DNA from: Owenweeksia hongkongensis DSM 17368
Lineage (GTDB): Bacteria > Bacteroidota > Bacteroidia > Flavobacteriales > Schleiferiaceae
Direction: 5' to 3'
Length of the DNA stretch: 64,000 nucleotides
NCBI RefSeq assembly: GCF_000236705.1
Contig: NC_016599.1
Location: 3,224,001-3,288,000 of the forward strand
Part shown: piece after piece, positions 9,257 through 18,356 of the stretch
How the letters are laid out: every line of letters starts with the position of its first letter
How positions within the stretch are numbered: the first letter of the stretch is position 1
Notes under the pieces: model-generated
Seen by the model: the letters and a program-made list of their open reading frames with translations, nothing else
Told to the model about the DNA's origin: nothing
The model's database searches: none
Program-made: the position numbers and the translations under genes

Positions 9257-10363
9257 TTGTTTTTAGTAACTGTTTTATCCACCCTTTTTCTTTTAGCCTA
9301 TTTGGCGATGATAATTTGGATGTATCCAAAACTCAAATCATCTGGTATAACAAATAATATGGAGCACTCTATTTCTGTTCTAATTCCTTTTCGGGATGAG
9401 GAGAGAAAATTGCCAGCTCTGTTAAATTGTCTTTCGGCCCAGATTTATAGTGGAAAATGGGAAGTGATTTTTATTAATGACCATTCAAGTGATAATGGTG
9501 CGGAGTGGTTGGAGGTTTTTATCCAAAAAAAAGAGGTGGATAATTTGCGACTAATACATTCCCCGAAAGGGGTGGAAGGAAAAAAAGCCGCATTGGCTGA
9601 AGGTATTAAATATGCCAGCGGAGAGGTTTTGGTACAAACTGATGCCGATTGTGAAATGGGAGAATATTGGCTACAAAATCTTTTGAACGGGTTAAAAGAG
9701 AATTCTGAAATGGTGTTGGGGCCAGTGGCGATGCGTCCGCAAAGTGGCTTTTGGTCAAAGTTTGCGGCTTTGGAATTTATGAGTTTACAAGCCAGTGGAG
9801 CAGCTTTTACTTTGGGTAAAAAACCGATAATGGGTAGCGCGGCAAATATGGCTTATCGCAAATCGGTTGTAGCGAATCTCCAAAAAAGCGGTGAAAACCT
9901 GAGCAGTGGTGATGATGTTTTTATGATTCAATCTTTGGGGAAAGAAAATCCACAAAAAGTAAAATTTGTACTAAACGAAAAGGCCCAAACTTATACCGAT
10001 GCACCAGCGAATTTTGGCGAGTTTGTAAATCAGCGTGCTCGCTGGGGAAGCAAAACAGTTGCCTATCCTTCTAAGCTGGCCATTGTTGTAGCTGGCCTCA
10101 TTGGTGGGATTTCGGTATTGCAGTGTGCGTTGATTGTACTTGGTTTTTGGCAAATCACTTATCTGGTAATTTTTGCAACCGTTCTATTTACAAAAGCTAT
10201 AGCCGATTATGTTTTGTTAAGGAAATATGCAAACTTGACCAAGCAAACCAACTTGCTAGGTATATTTATTCCATCAAGCATTATATACCCATTTTACATT
10301 TGCATTACGGGAATGGCCATGTTTTTTAAAACTACGTGGAAGGGGCGGACTATTCAGAAGTAG
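9257..10363 (+). CDS. Membrane-anchored family 2 glycosyltransferase
   Basis: 368 residues. The TTG at 9257 is chosen because it begins an N-terminal membrane helix; the next in-frame ATG would cut it. The GT2 core has IFINDHSSD (Asn74-Asp75), the metal-binding QTDADC (Asp129/Asp131), GDD at about 218-220 and QRARW (259-263), the acceptor-site signature of processive or membrane GT2 enzymes. Two or three hydrophobic segments follow to the C terminus, giving the layout of lipid- or carotenoid-linked glycosyltransferases. It overlaps the convergent mechanosensitive channel gene by 14 bp. The sugar and acceptor are unknown. Confidence 0.85.
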   Translation: MFLVTVLSTLFLLAYLAMIIWMYPKLKSSGITNNMEHSISVLIPFRDEERKLPALLNCLSAQIYSGKWEVIFINDHSSDNGAEWLEVFIQKKEVDNLRLIHSPKGVEGKKAALAEGIKYASGEVLVQTDADCEMGEYWLQNLLNGLKENSEMVLGPVAMRPQSGFWSKFAALEFMSLQASGAAFTLGKKPIMGSAANMAYRKSVVANLQKSGENLSSGDDVFMIQSLGKENPQKVKFVLNEKAQTYTDAPANFGEFVNQRARWGSKTVAYPSKLAIVVAGLIGGISVLQCALIVLGFWQITYLVIFATVLFTKAIADYVLLRKYANLTKQTNLLGIFIPSSIIYPFYICITGMAMFFKTTWKGRTIQK

Positions 10364-11621
10364 AAGCCAGTTGTCTAAAATCTGAGCCGCTTGGATTTTG
10401 GAATATTTTTAGCTCAAACCTTTCGGCTGCGGCCAAAAGATGGTCAAACAAATCGGATTGAATGTTTTCATAATTTACCCAGGCAATATCATTGCTAAAA
10501 CAATAAATTTCCAGAGGAAGTCCTTTTTCAGTAGGCTGTAATTGACGAACCATTACAGTTTCGTTTTGGTCAATTTTAGGATGGGCCATAATGTAGTTTA
10601 GAGCATATTTCCTAAAAACCCCAATGTTGGTCATGTGACGGCCATTGATGAGTTCAGAAGTATCTACACCAGTTTCTTCATTATACGCGTCAATTTCCGC
10701 TTGACGCTCCACCACAAATTGGCTTACACGGGCAAAGGTTTTGTATCGGTCGCGCATTTCATCAGTCACAAATTTTACCGAACTAATGTCGATGTAGATG
10801 GAACGCTTAATTCGCCTCACACCCATAGATTGCATTCCTCGCCAGTTTTTGAATGAATCGGAAATAAAGGCATAGGTGGGAACGGTGGTAATCGTTTTGT
10901 CCCAGTTGCGCACTTTTACCGTAGTAAGGTTGATTTCTATCACATCACCATCGGCACCATATTTATCCATACTTACCCAGTCGCCAAGGCGAACCATGTC
11001 ATTTGATGAAATCTGAATACTGGCCACAAGACCTAAAATAGTATCTCTGAAAATCAAAAGAATTACTGCGGTGGCGGCACCAAATGCAGTAAGTATAGTA
11101 ATTGGGGATTTGCCAACTACCATTGAAATAATAACAACTGCAGCGGCAATGTAAAGAACGATTCTTCCCACCTGCACGTAGCTGCTCACTGGTTTGCCTT
11201 CAAATCTTTTAGAGTGAAGGCCAATATGTTCAAGAGATCTTAGGAATTTGGAGGCCACTCCAGTGATTAAGACAATAAGGTATATGATGATGATTTTTTC
11301 CAAAAATGTAATTGAGAAATCCACACCATCAAAAACCAATGGAAGGCTTTTTAGAATAATAACAGCAGGAAGAATATGCGCTAAACCATGAAAAACCTTT
11401 TTGTCTAAAAACACATCATCATAGGTATTTTTAGATTTGTTTACATAGCGGGTAACGTAATTTAAGATAAGCTTGCGGGCGATAAAATCCACAATAAAAC
11501 TTACCAGCAAAACCAATAAAATATCCAGACCAAGAGTGATGTAAGCTACTGTAGATGCTTCCAGCCCTTTGGCTAAAAGCCACTCATTTGCCCAATGATT
11601 TAGATTAAATGTTTGTTCCAT
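10350..11621 (-). CDS. MscS-superfamily mechanosensitive channel, YbdG-like
   Basis: 423 residues. Five or so N-terminal hydrophobic helices are followed by the MscS pore/beta-domain signature (GAATAVILLIFRDTILGLVASIQI, quoted in part: FRDTILGLVASIQ), then VRLGDWVSM, VIEINLTTVKVRNWD and TVPT. A segment with RRIKRSIYIDIS after the beta domain is the insertion that marks the YbdG branch rather than MscS itself; YbdG in E. coli is a miniconductance channel. It acts in the inner membrane, releasing solutes on hypo-osmotic shock. A TACTTTTG promoter element lies 30 bp upstream. The 3' end overlaps the neighbouring glycosyltransferase. Confidence 0.88.
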   Translation of the reverse strand: MEQTFNLNHWANEWLLAKGLEASTVAYITLGLDILLVLLVSFIVDFIARKLILNYVTRYVNKSKNTYDDVFLDKKVFHGLAHILPAVIILKSLPLVFDGVDFSITFLEKIIIIYLIVLITGVASKFLRSLEHIGLHSKRFEGKPVSSYVQVGRIVLYIAAAVVIISMVVGKSPITILTAFGAATAVILLIFRDTILGLVASIQISSNDMVRLGDWVSMDKYGADGDVIEINLTTVKVRNWDKTITTVPTYAFISDSFKNWRGMQSMGVRRIKRSIYIDISSVKFVTDEMRDRYKTFARVSQFVVERQAEIDAYNEETGVDTSELINGRHMTNIGVFRKYALNYIMAHPKIDQNETVMVRQLQPTEKGLPLEIYCFSNDIAWVNYENIQSDLFDHLLAAAERFELKIFQNPSGSDFRQLASTSE

Positions 11622-11650
11622 GTGCTTTTATGTATTCTTCAAGATGTAGG

Positions 11651-11658
11651 CAAAAGTA
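11651..11658 (-). promoter_or_regulatory. Bacteroidota -7 promoter element for the mechanosensitive channel gene
   Basis: The minus strand reads TACTTTTG, an exact match to the TAnnTTTG -7 box, 30 bp before the ATG at 11621. I found no convincing -33 TTG at the right spacing. The rest of the 306-bp gap (11622-11927) up to prc shows no gene, and I see no clear promoter for prc. Confidence 0.45.
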
Positions 11659-11927
11659 ACAAGTTATTGGTGGTGAGCTATATTTACCGTGAAGGATACT
11701 GGAAGTTGAAGAATACACCTGGTAACTCTTAAAAAAATCATAAAATGCAAAATTTTGCCTTTTCTTTAAGCGTGGAATTACGACCTTTAACATTTGAAGA
11801 CAAACAACTCAAGAATTAGTGCTTTCCTCCCATCCTAAAAACCAATTGATGCTTTTGTTGTATAAAATAAAGTGGCACCAAGCTGTGGCTTAAATATTGC
11901 CGTACGTATTAGGAAGATTGCGATTAT

Positions 11928-14048
11928 ATGAAAATCATAAGAATGATAAATAAATTTAAATACCTCCTGCTGGGGGCTGTGTTGGCTGTAGGGCTGGCGT
12001 TTAGTTTACCTCATGGTGAAGAATCAAAAAAAGACAAGGTGATTGTAAACCTTGTGTACAATGTGCTGAATACTTCTCATTTTGCCCCTCAGGTAATTAA
12101 TGATGACTTTTCGTCAAAAGTGTTTGATCACTTTATAGAAAGCTTGGATTACAACAAGCGTTTCCTTTTAGCTTCTGATGTAGAGGGTTTAGAAAAATAC
12201 CGTACTAAGCTGGATGATGAATTTAAAAATTCAGAGCTCAACTTTTTTGATGAAGCCTTTGGAGTATACGATACACGTTTTAATAATGCTAAAGGTTATT
12301 TTGAAGAAATTCTAGCAGAGCCTTTTGATTTTACGGTAGAAGAAAGTTTTGAAACAGATGATGAAAAACTGGAATATGCTAAGGATGAAGCCGAGCTTAA
12401 AGAGCGCTGGAGACTTTATTTAAAGCAACGTGCTTTAGGTAGAATTGAAGAGGACATGCATGATCAGGAAAAGGCGTTGGCTGATAACGACACTACCGTG
12501 GACCAAAAAACTTTTGCTGAGCTTGAAGAAAAAGCCAGAGAAAAAGAGCTGGAACTGCATGAAGACTGGTTTAACAATCTTGAAGATTTAGAGCGAATTG
12601 ATTGGGTAGGTGTTTATATGAACTCTATTACCAATATTTATGACCCACACACTCAATACTTCGCGCCAGAGCGAAAGGAGGATTTTGAAATTAGCATGAC
12701 AGGGCAGCTTGAAGGTATCGGTGCTCAGTTGCAGCAAAAGGGTGATTATATCACCATTTCAAAAATCATAACGGGTAGCGCTTGCTGGAAACAAGGTGAT
12801 CTAGAAGAAGGTGACAAAATTCTTAAGGTAGCGCAAGAGGGTGATAAGGAAGACGAGGCCGTAGATCTTGTGGGAATGAGTGTTCGTAAGGCTGTAAAAT
12901 ATATTCGCGGACCAAAGGGAACCGAGGTTATTCTTACTGTTCAGAAGTTGGATGGCTCAAAAATGGTAGTGCCTATCGTTCGCGATGTGGTAGAGCTGGA
13001 GGCAACGTTTGCTAAATCAGCGGTTTTGGGCGAAGGTGAAGACAAAATTGGATATATCCGTTTACCAAAATTCTATGTTGACTTTTATGGAGACTCTAAC
13101 CATAACTGCGCGGAAGATGTAAAGGCCGAGCTTGAAAAGCTAAAGAAAGATAATGTGAAAGGTGTTGTTCTTGATCTAAGAAACAATGGTGGAGGTACAC
13201 TACAGGGTGTAATTGACATCGTAGGTTTGTTTATAGATCAAGGTCCAGTAGTGCAGGTAAAGGCTCCCGGTACTGCTCCAAAAGTGCTTAGTGATAAAAA
13301 CAAGGGTACTACATATGATGGCCCATTAGTAGTAATGGTGAATCAGTTTAGCGCCTCAGCTTCTGAGATTTTTGCAGCAGCTATTCAGGATTACAACCGT
13401 GGAATTATCATCGGTAGTAAATCTACCTTTGGTAAAGGAACTGTTCAGAATATTTTAGATATGGATCGTGCCGTAAACTTTACCTACAATGATGTAAAGC
13501 CACTTGGAGCTTTGAAGTTGACCATCCAAAAATATTACAGAGTAAATGGAGGTACACCACAGCTCAAGGGGGTGGTTCCAGAAATTATTTTGCCTGACAA
13601 CTACAACTACATTGAGTTTGGTGAAAAGGAGGAGGAGTTTGCTTTGCCTTATGATGAAATTGCACCGGCAAAATATACCGAATGGAAGGAAGGAACAGGT
13701 GCGTACGCAAAAGCAATAAAGAATAGCAATAAGCGTGTAAAGGATAGTCCTAAATTTGCGCTTATCGATGAGTATGCTCAATGGTTGAAAGATGAGCGTG
13801 AGAATACCGTGCTTAGCCTAAATTATGAAGCGTATCACAAAGAGCAAGATGAGTTTCGTGAGGAGTCAAAGAAATATGACAACATGCGCAAAACGGATGA
13901 TAGCATTATGGTAGCTTCAAATACTGTAGACATACCGATGTGGGATGCTACAGAGGAGAAGCAGAAGGAGCGCGATCGTTGGTTTAAAGGTTTGAAAAAA
14001 GACCTTTACTTGCACGAAGCATTTGAAGTGGCAAAAGATTTAAAATAA
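11928..14048 (+). CDS. prc: Carboxy-terminal processing protease (tail-specific protease, S41A)
   Basis: 706 residues. An N-terminal signal or anchor segment (about residues 8-28) is followed by the helical N-terminal domain of the Prc subfamily (about 40-240), then a PDZ domain (about 255-345; GIGAQLQ and GDKILKV), then the S41 protease core with LDLRNNGGG, FSASASEIF and STFGKGTVQ. By alignment with E. coli Prc the catalytic pair is Ser477 and Lys503. The C-terminal domain is complete. Prc trims or degrades periplasmic proteins and regulates peptidoglycan hydrolases. An OppC-like permease follows after 7 bp, an arrangement with no obvious functional link. Confidence 0.93.
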   Translation: MKIIRMINKFKYLLLGAVLAVGLAFSLPHGEESKKDKVIVNLVYNVLNTSHFAPQVINDDFSSKVFDHFIESLDYNKRFLLASDVEGLEKYRTKLDDEFKNSELNFFDEAFGVYDTRFNNAKGYFEEILAEPFDFTVEESFETDDEKLEYAKDEAELKERWRLYLKQRALGRIEEDMHDQEKALADNDTTVDQKTFAELEEKAREKELELHEDWFNNLEDLERIDWVGVYMNSITNIYDPHTQYFAPERKEDFEISMTGQLEGIGAQLQQKGDYITISKIITGSACWKQGDLEEGDKILKVAQEGDKEDEAVDLVGMSVRKAVKYIRGPKGTEVILTVQKLDGSKMVVPIVRDVVELEATFAKSAVLGEGEDKIGYIRLPKFYVDFYGDSNHNCAEDVKAELEKLKKDNVKGVVLDLRNNGGGTLQGVIDIVGLFIDQGPVVQVKAPGTAPKVLSDKNKGTTYDGPLVVMVNQFSASASEIFAAAIQDYNRGIIIGSKSTFGKGTVQNILDMDRAVNFTYNDVKPLGALKLTIQKYYRVNGGTPQLKGVVPEIILPDNYNYIEFGEKEEEFALPYDEIAPAKYTEWKEGTGAYAKAIKNSNKRVKDSPKFALIDEYAQWLKDERENTVLSLNYEAYHKEQDEFREESKKYDNMRKTDDSIMVASNTVDIPMWDATEEKQKERDRWFKGLKKDLYLHEAFEVAKDLK

Positions 14049-14055
14049 CAATTAC

Positions 14056-15123
14056 GTGGCGCAAACCACAGTTTTTAAAAAAGTACTGAAAGACCCATTA
14101 GGAGCAGGGGGAATGTTTATCATTCTCCTTGCTTTTTTTGTGGCGGTTTTTGCATACTTACTTATACCTGATCATACGCCAAATGCCAATCAGATGAATT
14201 TGGCAATAGCCGGAAAAAAACCGGGCTTTACGGTAGAAGTCCTTCGCTTGCAAAAAGAAGTTACTACGGAATCAACCTGGTGGGAACAGCTACTAAATGG
14301 TAAAGACTTGCCCTATAGAGAAGTCGCGGTGGCCAAAACGGAGGAAGGCGAAAATATATTGAAGTATACTGAGTACACAGGTAGTGGTGATGGTATAGAA
14401 AAAAGCATTGATCGTGATCAGCTCTATGCCGGGGACTATTTGGTTCAAAAAAAGTTTCACTTAGGCACAGATAAATATGGCCGAGATTTGCTGAGCAGAC
14501 TTTTGCTTGGCGCAAGAATTTCTTTTTCCGTAGGGTTTGTGTCCGTTTTTATTTCCCTGATTATTGGAATTCCCATGGGAGCCATTGCTGGCTATTATGG
14601 CGGTTTTGTGGACAAACTAATTATGTGGATTATCAACGTAGTTTGGTCTATTCCCACACTTCTTTTGGTGATTGCCATTACACTGGCTTTGGGTAAAGGC
14701 TTTTGGCAGGTATTTATAGCCGTAGGTTTTACCATGTGGGTAGAAGTAGCCCGTGTGGTTCGTGGACAAATACTTAGCGTAAAGGAGAAGGAATATATAC
14801 AAGCGGCCCATGTACTTGGTTTTAGCGATTTCAGGATTATCTTCAAGCATATTTTGCCTAATGTACTAGCTCCTGTTATTGTAATCTCAGCAGCCAATTT
14901 TGCTGCAGCAATTCTTATTGAAAGCGGCCTTAGCTTTTTAGGGATTGGCGCCCAGCCTCCTATGCCCAGCTGGGGTGGAATGATAAAAGACCATTACGCT
15001 TACCTTATTGTAGATAAAGCTTACTTGGCCATAGCTCCTGGTATAGCCATTATGTTGCTTGTGCTTTCATTTATGATGCTCGGCAACTCGCTGAGGGATG
15101 CTCTGGACGTGAGGAAGGTTTAG
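14056..15123 (+). CDS. Peptide-type ABC transporter permease, OppC/DppC-like
   Basis: 355 residues, starting at a GTG 7 bp after prc. The first transmembrane helix (about residues 20-37) is followed by an unusually long periplasmic stretch to about residue 135. The binding-protein-dependent permease domain comes next (LGTDKYGRDLLSR, then five helices). The cytoplasmic EAA loop is EYIQAAHVLGFSDFRIIFKHI, and the C-terminal GLSFLGIGAQPP is diagnostic for the OppC branch. It would pair with an OppB permease, two ATPases and a binding protein, none of which is in the window. Bacteroidota often scatter these subunits. Confidence 0.9.
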   Translation: MAQTTVFKKVLKDPLGAGGMFIILLAFFVAVFAYLLIPDHTPNANQMNLAIAGKKPGFTVEVLRLQKEVTTESTWWEQLLNGKDLPYREVAVAKTEEGENILKYTEYTGSGDGIEKSIDRDQLYAGDYLVQKKFHLGTDKYGRDLLSRLLLGARISFSVGFVSVFISLIIGIPMGAIAGYYGGFVDKLIMWIINVVWSIPTLLLVIAITLALGKGFWQVFIAVGFTMWVEVARVVRGQILSVKEKEYIQAAHVLGFSDFRIIFKHILPNVLAPVIVISAANFAAAILIESGLSFLGIGAQPPMPSWGGMIKDHYAYLIVDKAYLAIAPGIAIMLLVLSFMMLGNSLRDALDVRKV

Positions 15124-15255
15124 GTTTTTCTAGATAGATCTCCACTTTTTGACCTATATCATGGTCAAAACTTCCCCTTGCTTTTCACTCCTGATGTTTT
15201 TACTTTCGGCTATGTTATCTGCTTCAGCAGATATGCCAACTAAACAATCTCTTGT

Positions 15256-16332
15256 ATGAAACAGCGATACTTGCTATTCCTTTCTACTCTGCTTTTTTCC
15301 TCTGGCCTGTTTGCTCAAACTTCCGATTCTATTGTTTACCCTTATGTATTGCCAATATGGGGGCAGCAAGTGCAGGATAGAGGAATGGCTGATCAGCTTC
15401 AGCTTCCTTTTGGGCTTAATGTGAACTATGTAAATGCCTTCATCGAATTAGAAATTACAGATTTTGACCTGAGTATTGGAGGTAGGGATTTTTCCAAAAT
15501 CGTAAATCTGGAAACCTTGAATTTTCAAGAAGTAAGCGCTACCACTAATGGAGCTAATTTTAGAGCGGATGCCTGGGTTTTGCCTTTTATGAATGTATAT
15601 GGCATGTTTTCATCGGTAACGGGCGGTACAAATGTTACGCTGCAACCAACATGGAAAGATGCCGTGGGCGATGTGATTCTACAGCTACCGCAATTTTCTT
15701 CTAATGTAGATTTCAATGCCGTGGCGTATGGGCTGGGTACCACCTTGATATTTGGTTGGGATGGCTACTTTTCGAGTATAGATTTGAATTACTCAGCAAC
15801 AAAGACAGAGTTGCTGGAAGATCAAGTAGGGTATTTAACCATGTCATCACGTGGTGGTTATCGTTTTCTTTTAAGCAAAAAGAATAAAGACTTTTTTATA
15901 GCTCCATACATAGGGATAATGTATAGAAATTTTACTGGCTCAAAAGGTAACAACGGAAGTATCAGTATGGATGAAGTTTTTCCGGAGTTGGATCAAACTT
16001 TTAATGAAAAGGTAAATGGAAAAATAGCGGATAATGAAGCTATTATAAATGATCCGTCTACCACGGCCGCAGAGAGAATAAAACTACAAGCTCAAAACCA
16101 AGCCCTTGAAACAATAGAAGAAGAGGTAAACGAAAGTGGAGTATTCTCCACTGAAATTGACTATTTCATCCAAAAGGAACTGATCCAAACTATCACCTTT
16201 CAGTTTGGGTTCAACCTGCAGCTCAATAAAAACTGGATGCTAAGAGGAGAATACGGAGTGGCTGATTCGCAACGTTTTTTGATGACGGGTGTGCAGTACC
16301 GGTTTGGAGTGAAGAAGAAGGGGTTGAGATAA
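15256..16332 (+). CDS. Predicted outer-membrane protein, function unknown
   Basis: 358 residues with a clear signal peptide (MKQRYLLFLSTLLFSSGLFA, cut before QTSD). The mature part alternates hydrophobic and polar residues, with many Tyr/Phe at strand ends. It ends in VQYRFGVKKKGLR, resembling a final barrel strand followed by a short basic tail. A charged helical insert (about residues 255-300, rich in Glu, Asn and Ala) lies before the last strands. No named family was recognised. The 132 bp before it contain a small palindrome (ATCTGCT-TC-AGCAGAT) of unknown role. Confidence 0.6.
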   Translation: MKQRYLLFLSTLLFSSGLFAQTSDSIVYPYVLPIWGQQVQDRGMADQLQLPFGLNVNYVNAFIELEITDFDLSIGGRDFSKIVNLETLNFQEVSATTNGANFRADAWVLPFMNVYGMFSSVTGGTNVTLQPTWKDAVGDVILQLPQFSSNVDFNAVAYGLGTTLIFGWDGYFSSIDLNYSATKTELLEDQVGYLTMSSRGGYRFLLSKKNKDFFIAPYIGIMYRNFTGSKGNNGSISMDEVFPELDQTFNEKVNGKIADNEAIINDPSTTAAERIKLQAQNQALETIEEEVNESGVFSTEIDYFIQKELIQTITFQFGFNLQLNKNWMLRGEYGVADSQRFLMTGVQYRFGVKKKGLR

Positions 16333-16467
16333 GCGAACAATTCCAGTAGTGAATTTGCAAATGATATAATTAAAACTTGGGCTTTTTCACTTGACGAGCC
16401 TTGCTATTAAGGTAATTCGGAGCTTTGCTTTAATGATGAATATAAAGAACTTGAATTATACACAGAC

Positions 16468-16477
16468 GTTGTAGCAC
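16468..16477 (+). other. Cassette-boundary-like motif GTTGTAGCAC
   Basis: The sequence GTTGTAGCAC stands 16 bp before a lipoprotein gene. It is the reverse complement, over nine bases, of GTGCTACAA at 17234-17242 just after the next gene pair. In integron cassettes the 5' end (G/TTRRRY) is complementary to the cassette's own R'' box, which would explain this. It does not fit the attC consensus exactly. Confidence 0.35.
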
Positions 16478-16492
16478 ATTAAAAACCAGACC

Positions 16493-17029
16493 ATGTTCAG
16501 AGCATTTTTATACCTATTCCTGATCTTACTGACGATTTCATGCAAAGATGAAACTTCGTCAAAACATGAGCACGAAAAACAAAACGACAAGAAAGAAAGT
16601 GCAATAGACGATTTTGCAACAAAGCATAATGCACTTCAACATTGGGATACGGTTAATTATGACTTCAGTCTTCAGTATCAAGAATTGTTTACAGATTCTC
16701 CTCAACCTCTTATGATTGATGATTCAAGAATTATTGATGTCTATAGAAAAGATAGTACGTATTTCATATTTGGAGAAGCCTTGGATTATCCATTCTTTTA
16801 TTTCAGGTTAGAAATTGAAAGAGGTCAAGCCAAAAAAATTATCGACTCAAATATAAAGCCTTATGACAATAAAATAGCGATAGTTACAATGCCCACGTCA
16901 ATCAGACAACTTGACTTCATTCTAAATGCTGAGTTCTTCGATGAGCATCAATATAGAATTGTACTTGACGGTGGAGGAGACTTCTTCCTTGAAGGCAAAA
17001 TGATAGACTTTCTTTTGCTACAGAAATAA
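16493..17029 (+). CDS. Small predicted lipoprotein, function unknown
   Basis: 178 residues. The hydrophobic N terminus ends in the lipobox TISC, so the mature protein would start at Cys17 and be lipid-anchored. A Lys/Glu/His-rich linker (about residues 18-45) follows, then a compact acidic domain with no family I recognise. It is the first gene of an AT-rich strip with weak resemblance to known families. It lies between two sequences that look like cassette boundaries, and a tiny coiled-coil ORF follows 17 bp later. Confidence 0.55.
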   Translation: MFRAFLYLFLILLTISCKDETSSKHEHEKQNDKKESAIDDFATKHNALQHWDTVNYDFSLQYQELFTDSPQPLMIDDSRIIDVYRKDSTYFIFGEALDYPFFYFRLEIERGQAKKIIDSNIKPYDNKIAIVTMPTSIRQLDFILNAEFFDEHQYRIVLDGGGDFFLEGKMIDFLLLQK

Positions 17030-17046
17030 TAAATAAATTGAATACA

Positions 17047-17232
17047 ATGGAAACAGAATTTAAAGAATCAATAGAAAACTTAACGATTGCTATAAAGGAT
17101 TTACGAAATATAACTGAAGGAACGTACCATAGATTAACTGAAGTAGTTGAACAACACTCTTCGACCATGGACAACCTGAACAATCTTGAAAGATCTACTG
17201 AGAAACTTTCCAAAAGAATTGACGAAAAATAA
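17047..17232 (+). CDS. Small coiled-coil protein (61 aa), hypothetical
   Basis: I take the ATG at 17047 rather than the upstream TTG at 17038. The product is almost all helix, with heptad-like hydrophobic spacing (IENLTIAIKDL, LTEVVEQ, LNNLERSTEKL) and no Cys, Pro or Trp, so a short amphipathic coiled coil is likely. It ends one base before the attC-like palindrome at 17234. Such small proteins are frequent in integron cassettes. Its reality rests on composition and position only. Confidence 0.4.
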   Translation: METEFKESIENLTIAIKDLRNITEGTYHRLTEVVEQHSSTMDNLNNLERSTEKLSKRIDEK

Positions 17233-17233
17233 C

Positions 17234-17362
17234 GTGCTACAATAAAAAATAAAGCTAATGCGGCCATAACGTCTCCAGTTGACCAAGACGTCTGAAAAAG
17301 GAATTTCGGATACTTTCAAAATCTCGTAAAGCCGCACTAGCTTTATTCAAGCCGTTGTGTTC
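17234..17362 (+). repeat. attC-like imperfect palindrome (putative integron-cassette recombination site)
   Basis: GTGCTACAA (17234-17242) is followed by a 17-bp arm (17248-17264) that pairs with 17331-17347 with one mismatch. Between the arms is a smaller hairpin (ACGTCT...AGACGT). The site ends in GTTGTGTTC (17354-17362), 10 bp before the next start codon. Long imperfect palindromes bounded by AAC-like and GTT-like ends, lying between single small genes, match the geometry of integron attC sites. No integrase is visible in the window. Confidence 0.45.
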
Positions 17363-17371
17363 AATTAGAAA

Positions 17372-17740
17372 GTGAAACCACAAGAAAAGTCAATACAAGA
17401 ACTTGAAAATGATTTTTGGCCAGACCTGAATCAATATATAGCAGGGTTGGTGGAGAGATGTCACAGATATAGAAAGATTAAGCTGAAAGACCTTCAAATC
17501 CACCAAATCAAAACACTTCTGATTCAAGACATAGGCTCGGAATATCTTATGCCTATAGTTTTAGAGCGTATGGAATATGATATTTCGGAAGAAGACGATT
17601 ATGACGGAAGTTCATTCATCGAAAGCATTGACTTATTCAGTGGTGAAATTTTTAAAAGAAATCCTGAACTACATAAAGCGACATTAGACCTTCTTGAACG
17701 GAAACAAAAGGAAATAGAAAATTTGATTGGGTGGAAATGA
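17372..17740 (+). CDS. CdiI-like contact-dependent growth inhibition immunity protein (orphan)
   Basis: 122 residues from a GTG start 10 bp after the attC-like site. The N-terminal pattern ELENDFWP, then LVERCHRYR, LKDLQIHQIKTLL, IGSEYLMPIVLERME and EEDDYDG matches my memory of the CdiI_2-type immunity family (LE-x-D-x-WP, L-x-x-RCH-x-L, LKDL, IG-x-x-YL-x-P-x-ALE-x-LE). Such proteins neutralise a cognate toxin delivered by a neighbouring cell. No toxin gene is near, so this would be an orphan immunity gene carried in an accessory strip. The family call should be confirmed by a profile search. Confidence 0.6.
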   Translation: MKPQEKSIQELENDFWPDLNQYIAGLVERCHRYRKIKLKDLQIHQIKTLLIQDIGSEYLMPIVLERMEYDISEEDDYDGSSFIESIDLFSGEIFKRNPELHKATLDLLERKQKEIENLIGWK

Positions 17741-17832
17741 TATGAAAGAACAATCAGTAGGATTAAACACTAATCCAGTGTAAACCCTAACCTATAACTT
17801 TTGTAAAGGATGTATTTAACGAACATTTAAAA

Positions 17833-18336
17833 ATGAACCGTAGAACCAGGAAAATATTGATTTCAATAATTCTTTTTGGACTATTCATTTTTGCGGTTCA
17901 TATACTTGTCCAGTTGACCATAGACATCAACTATTCTGCAACTCTTGAAACCAAATACAACAAAACGATTGACACAGAGCGACACCTAATTGAAACCAGA
18001 TGGGCGACTTTAGAAACTCCTGACAACTGGAGAAATCTAGTTCATTCGCAGACTTGTCCAGGTTACGTAGGTGGACTATGGACTGGAAAAGGAATGATTG
18101 ACTACGAATATGGTTACATGGCACCAGTTTACTCGGACAATCAAGACTTTACCACGGTCACTGACACTATAAATGATTTGATAATTGAGATTTCAAGGAA
18201 AGGAAAGTTGACCGCGCTTCATCTTCCTCAACAAAAGGAAATGACAGGTGGATTGACATTTTATGCATCCGAGACAAGTACTAGAAACTTCAACACGTTG
18301 ATGGAGATAATTCAGACAATGAAATTTGAAAAATAA
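17833..18336 (+). CDS. Single-pass membrane protein, function unknown
   Basis: 167 residues. One strong N-terminal transmembrane segment (about residues 9-31) follows a basic start (MNRRTRK), predicting an inner-membrane protein with a periplasmic or cell-surface domain. The domain has two Trp-rich patches (TPDNWRNL and GGLWTGKG) and no recognisable family. The preceding 92 bp contain GGATTA-AACAC-TAATCC, a weak hairpin, and TAACTTTTG, which resembles a -7 promoter box. It is part of the accessory strip. Confidence 0.5.
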   Translation: MNRRTRKILISIILFGLFIFAVHILVQLTIDINYSATLETKYNKTIDTERHLIETRWATLETPDNWRNLVHSQTCPGYVGGLWTGKGMIDYEYGYMAPVYSDNQDFTTVTDTINDLIIEISRKGKLTALHLPQQKEMTGGLTFYASETSTRNFNTLMEIIQTMKFEK

Positions 18337-18356
18337 AACCATTGGTGTTGATTAAA

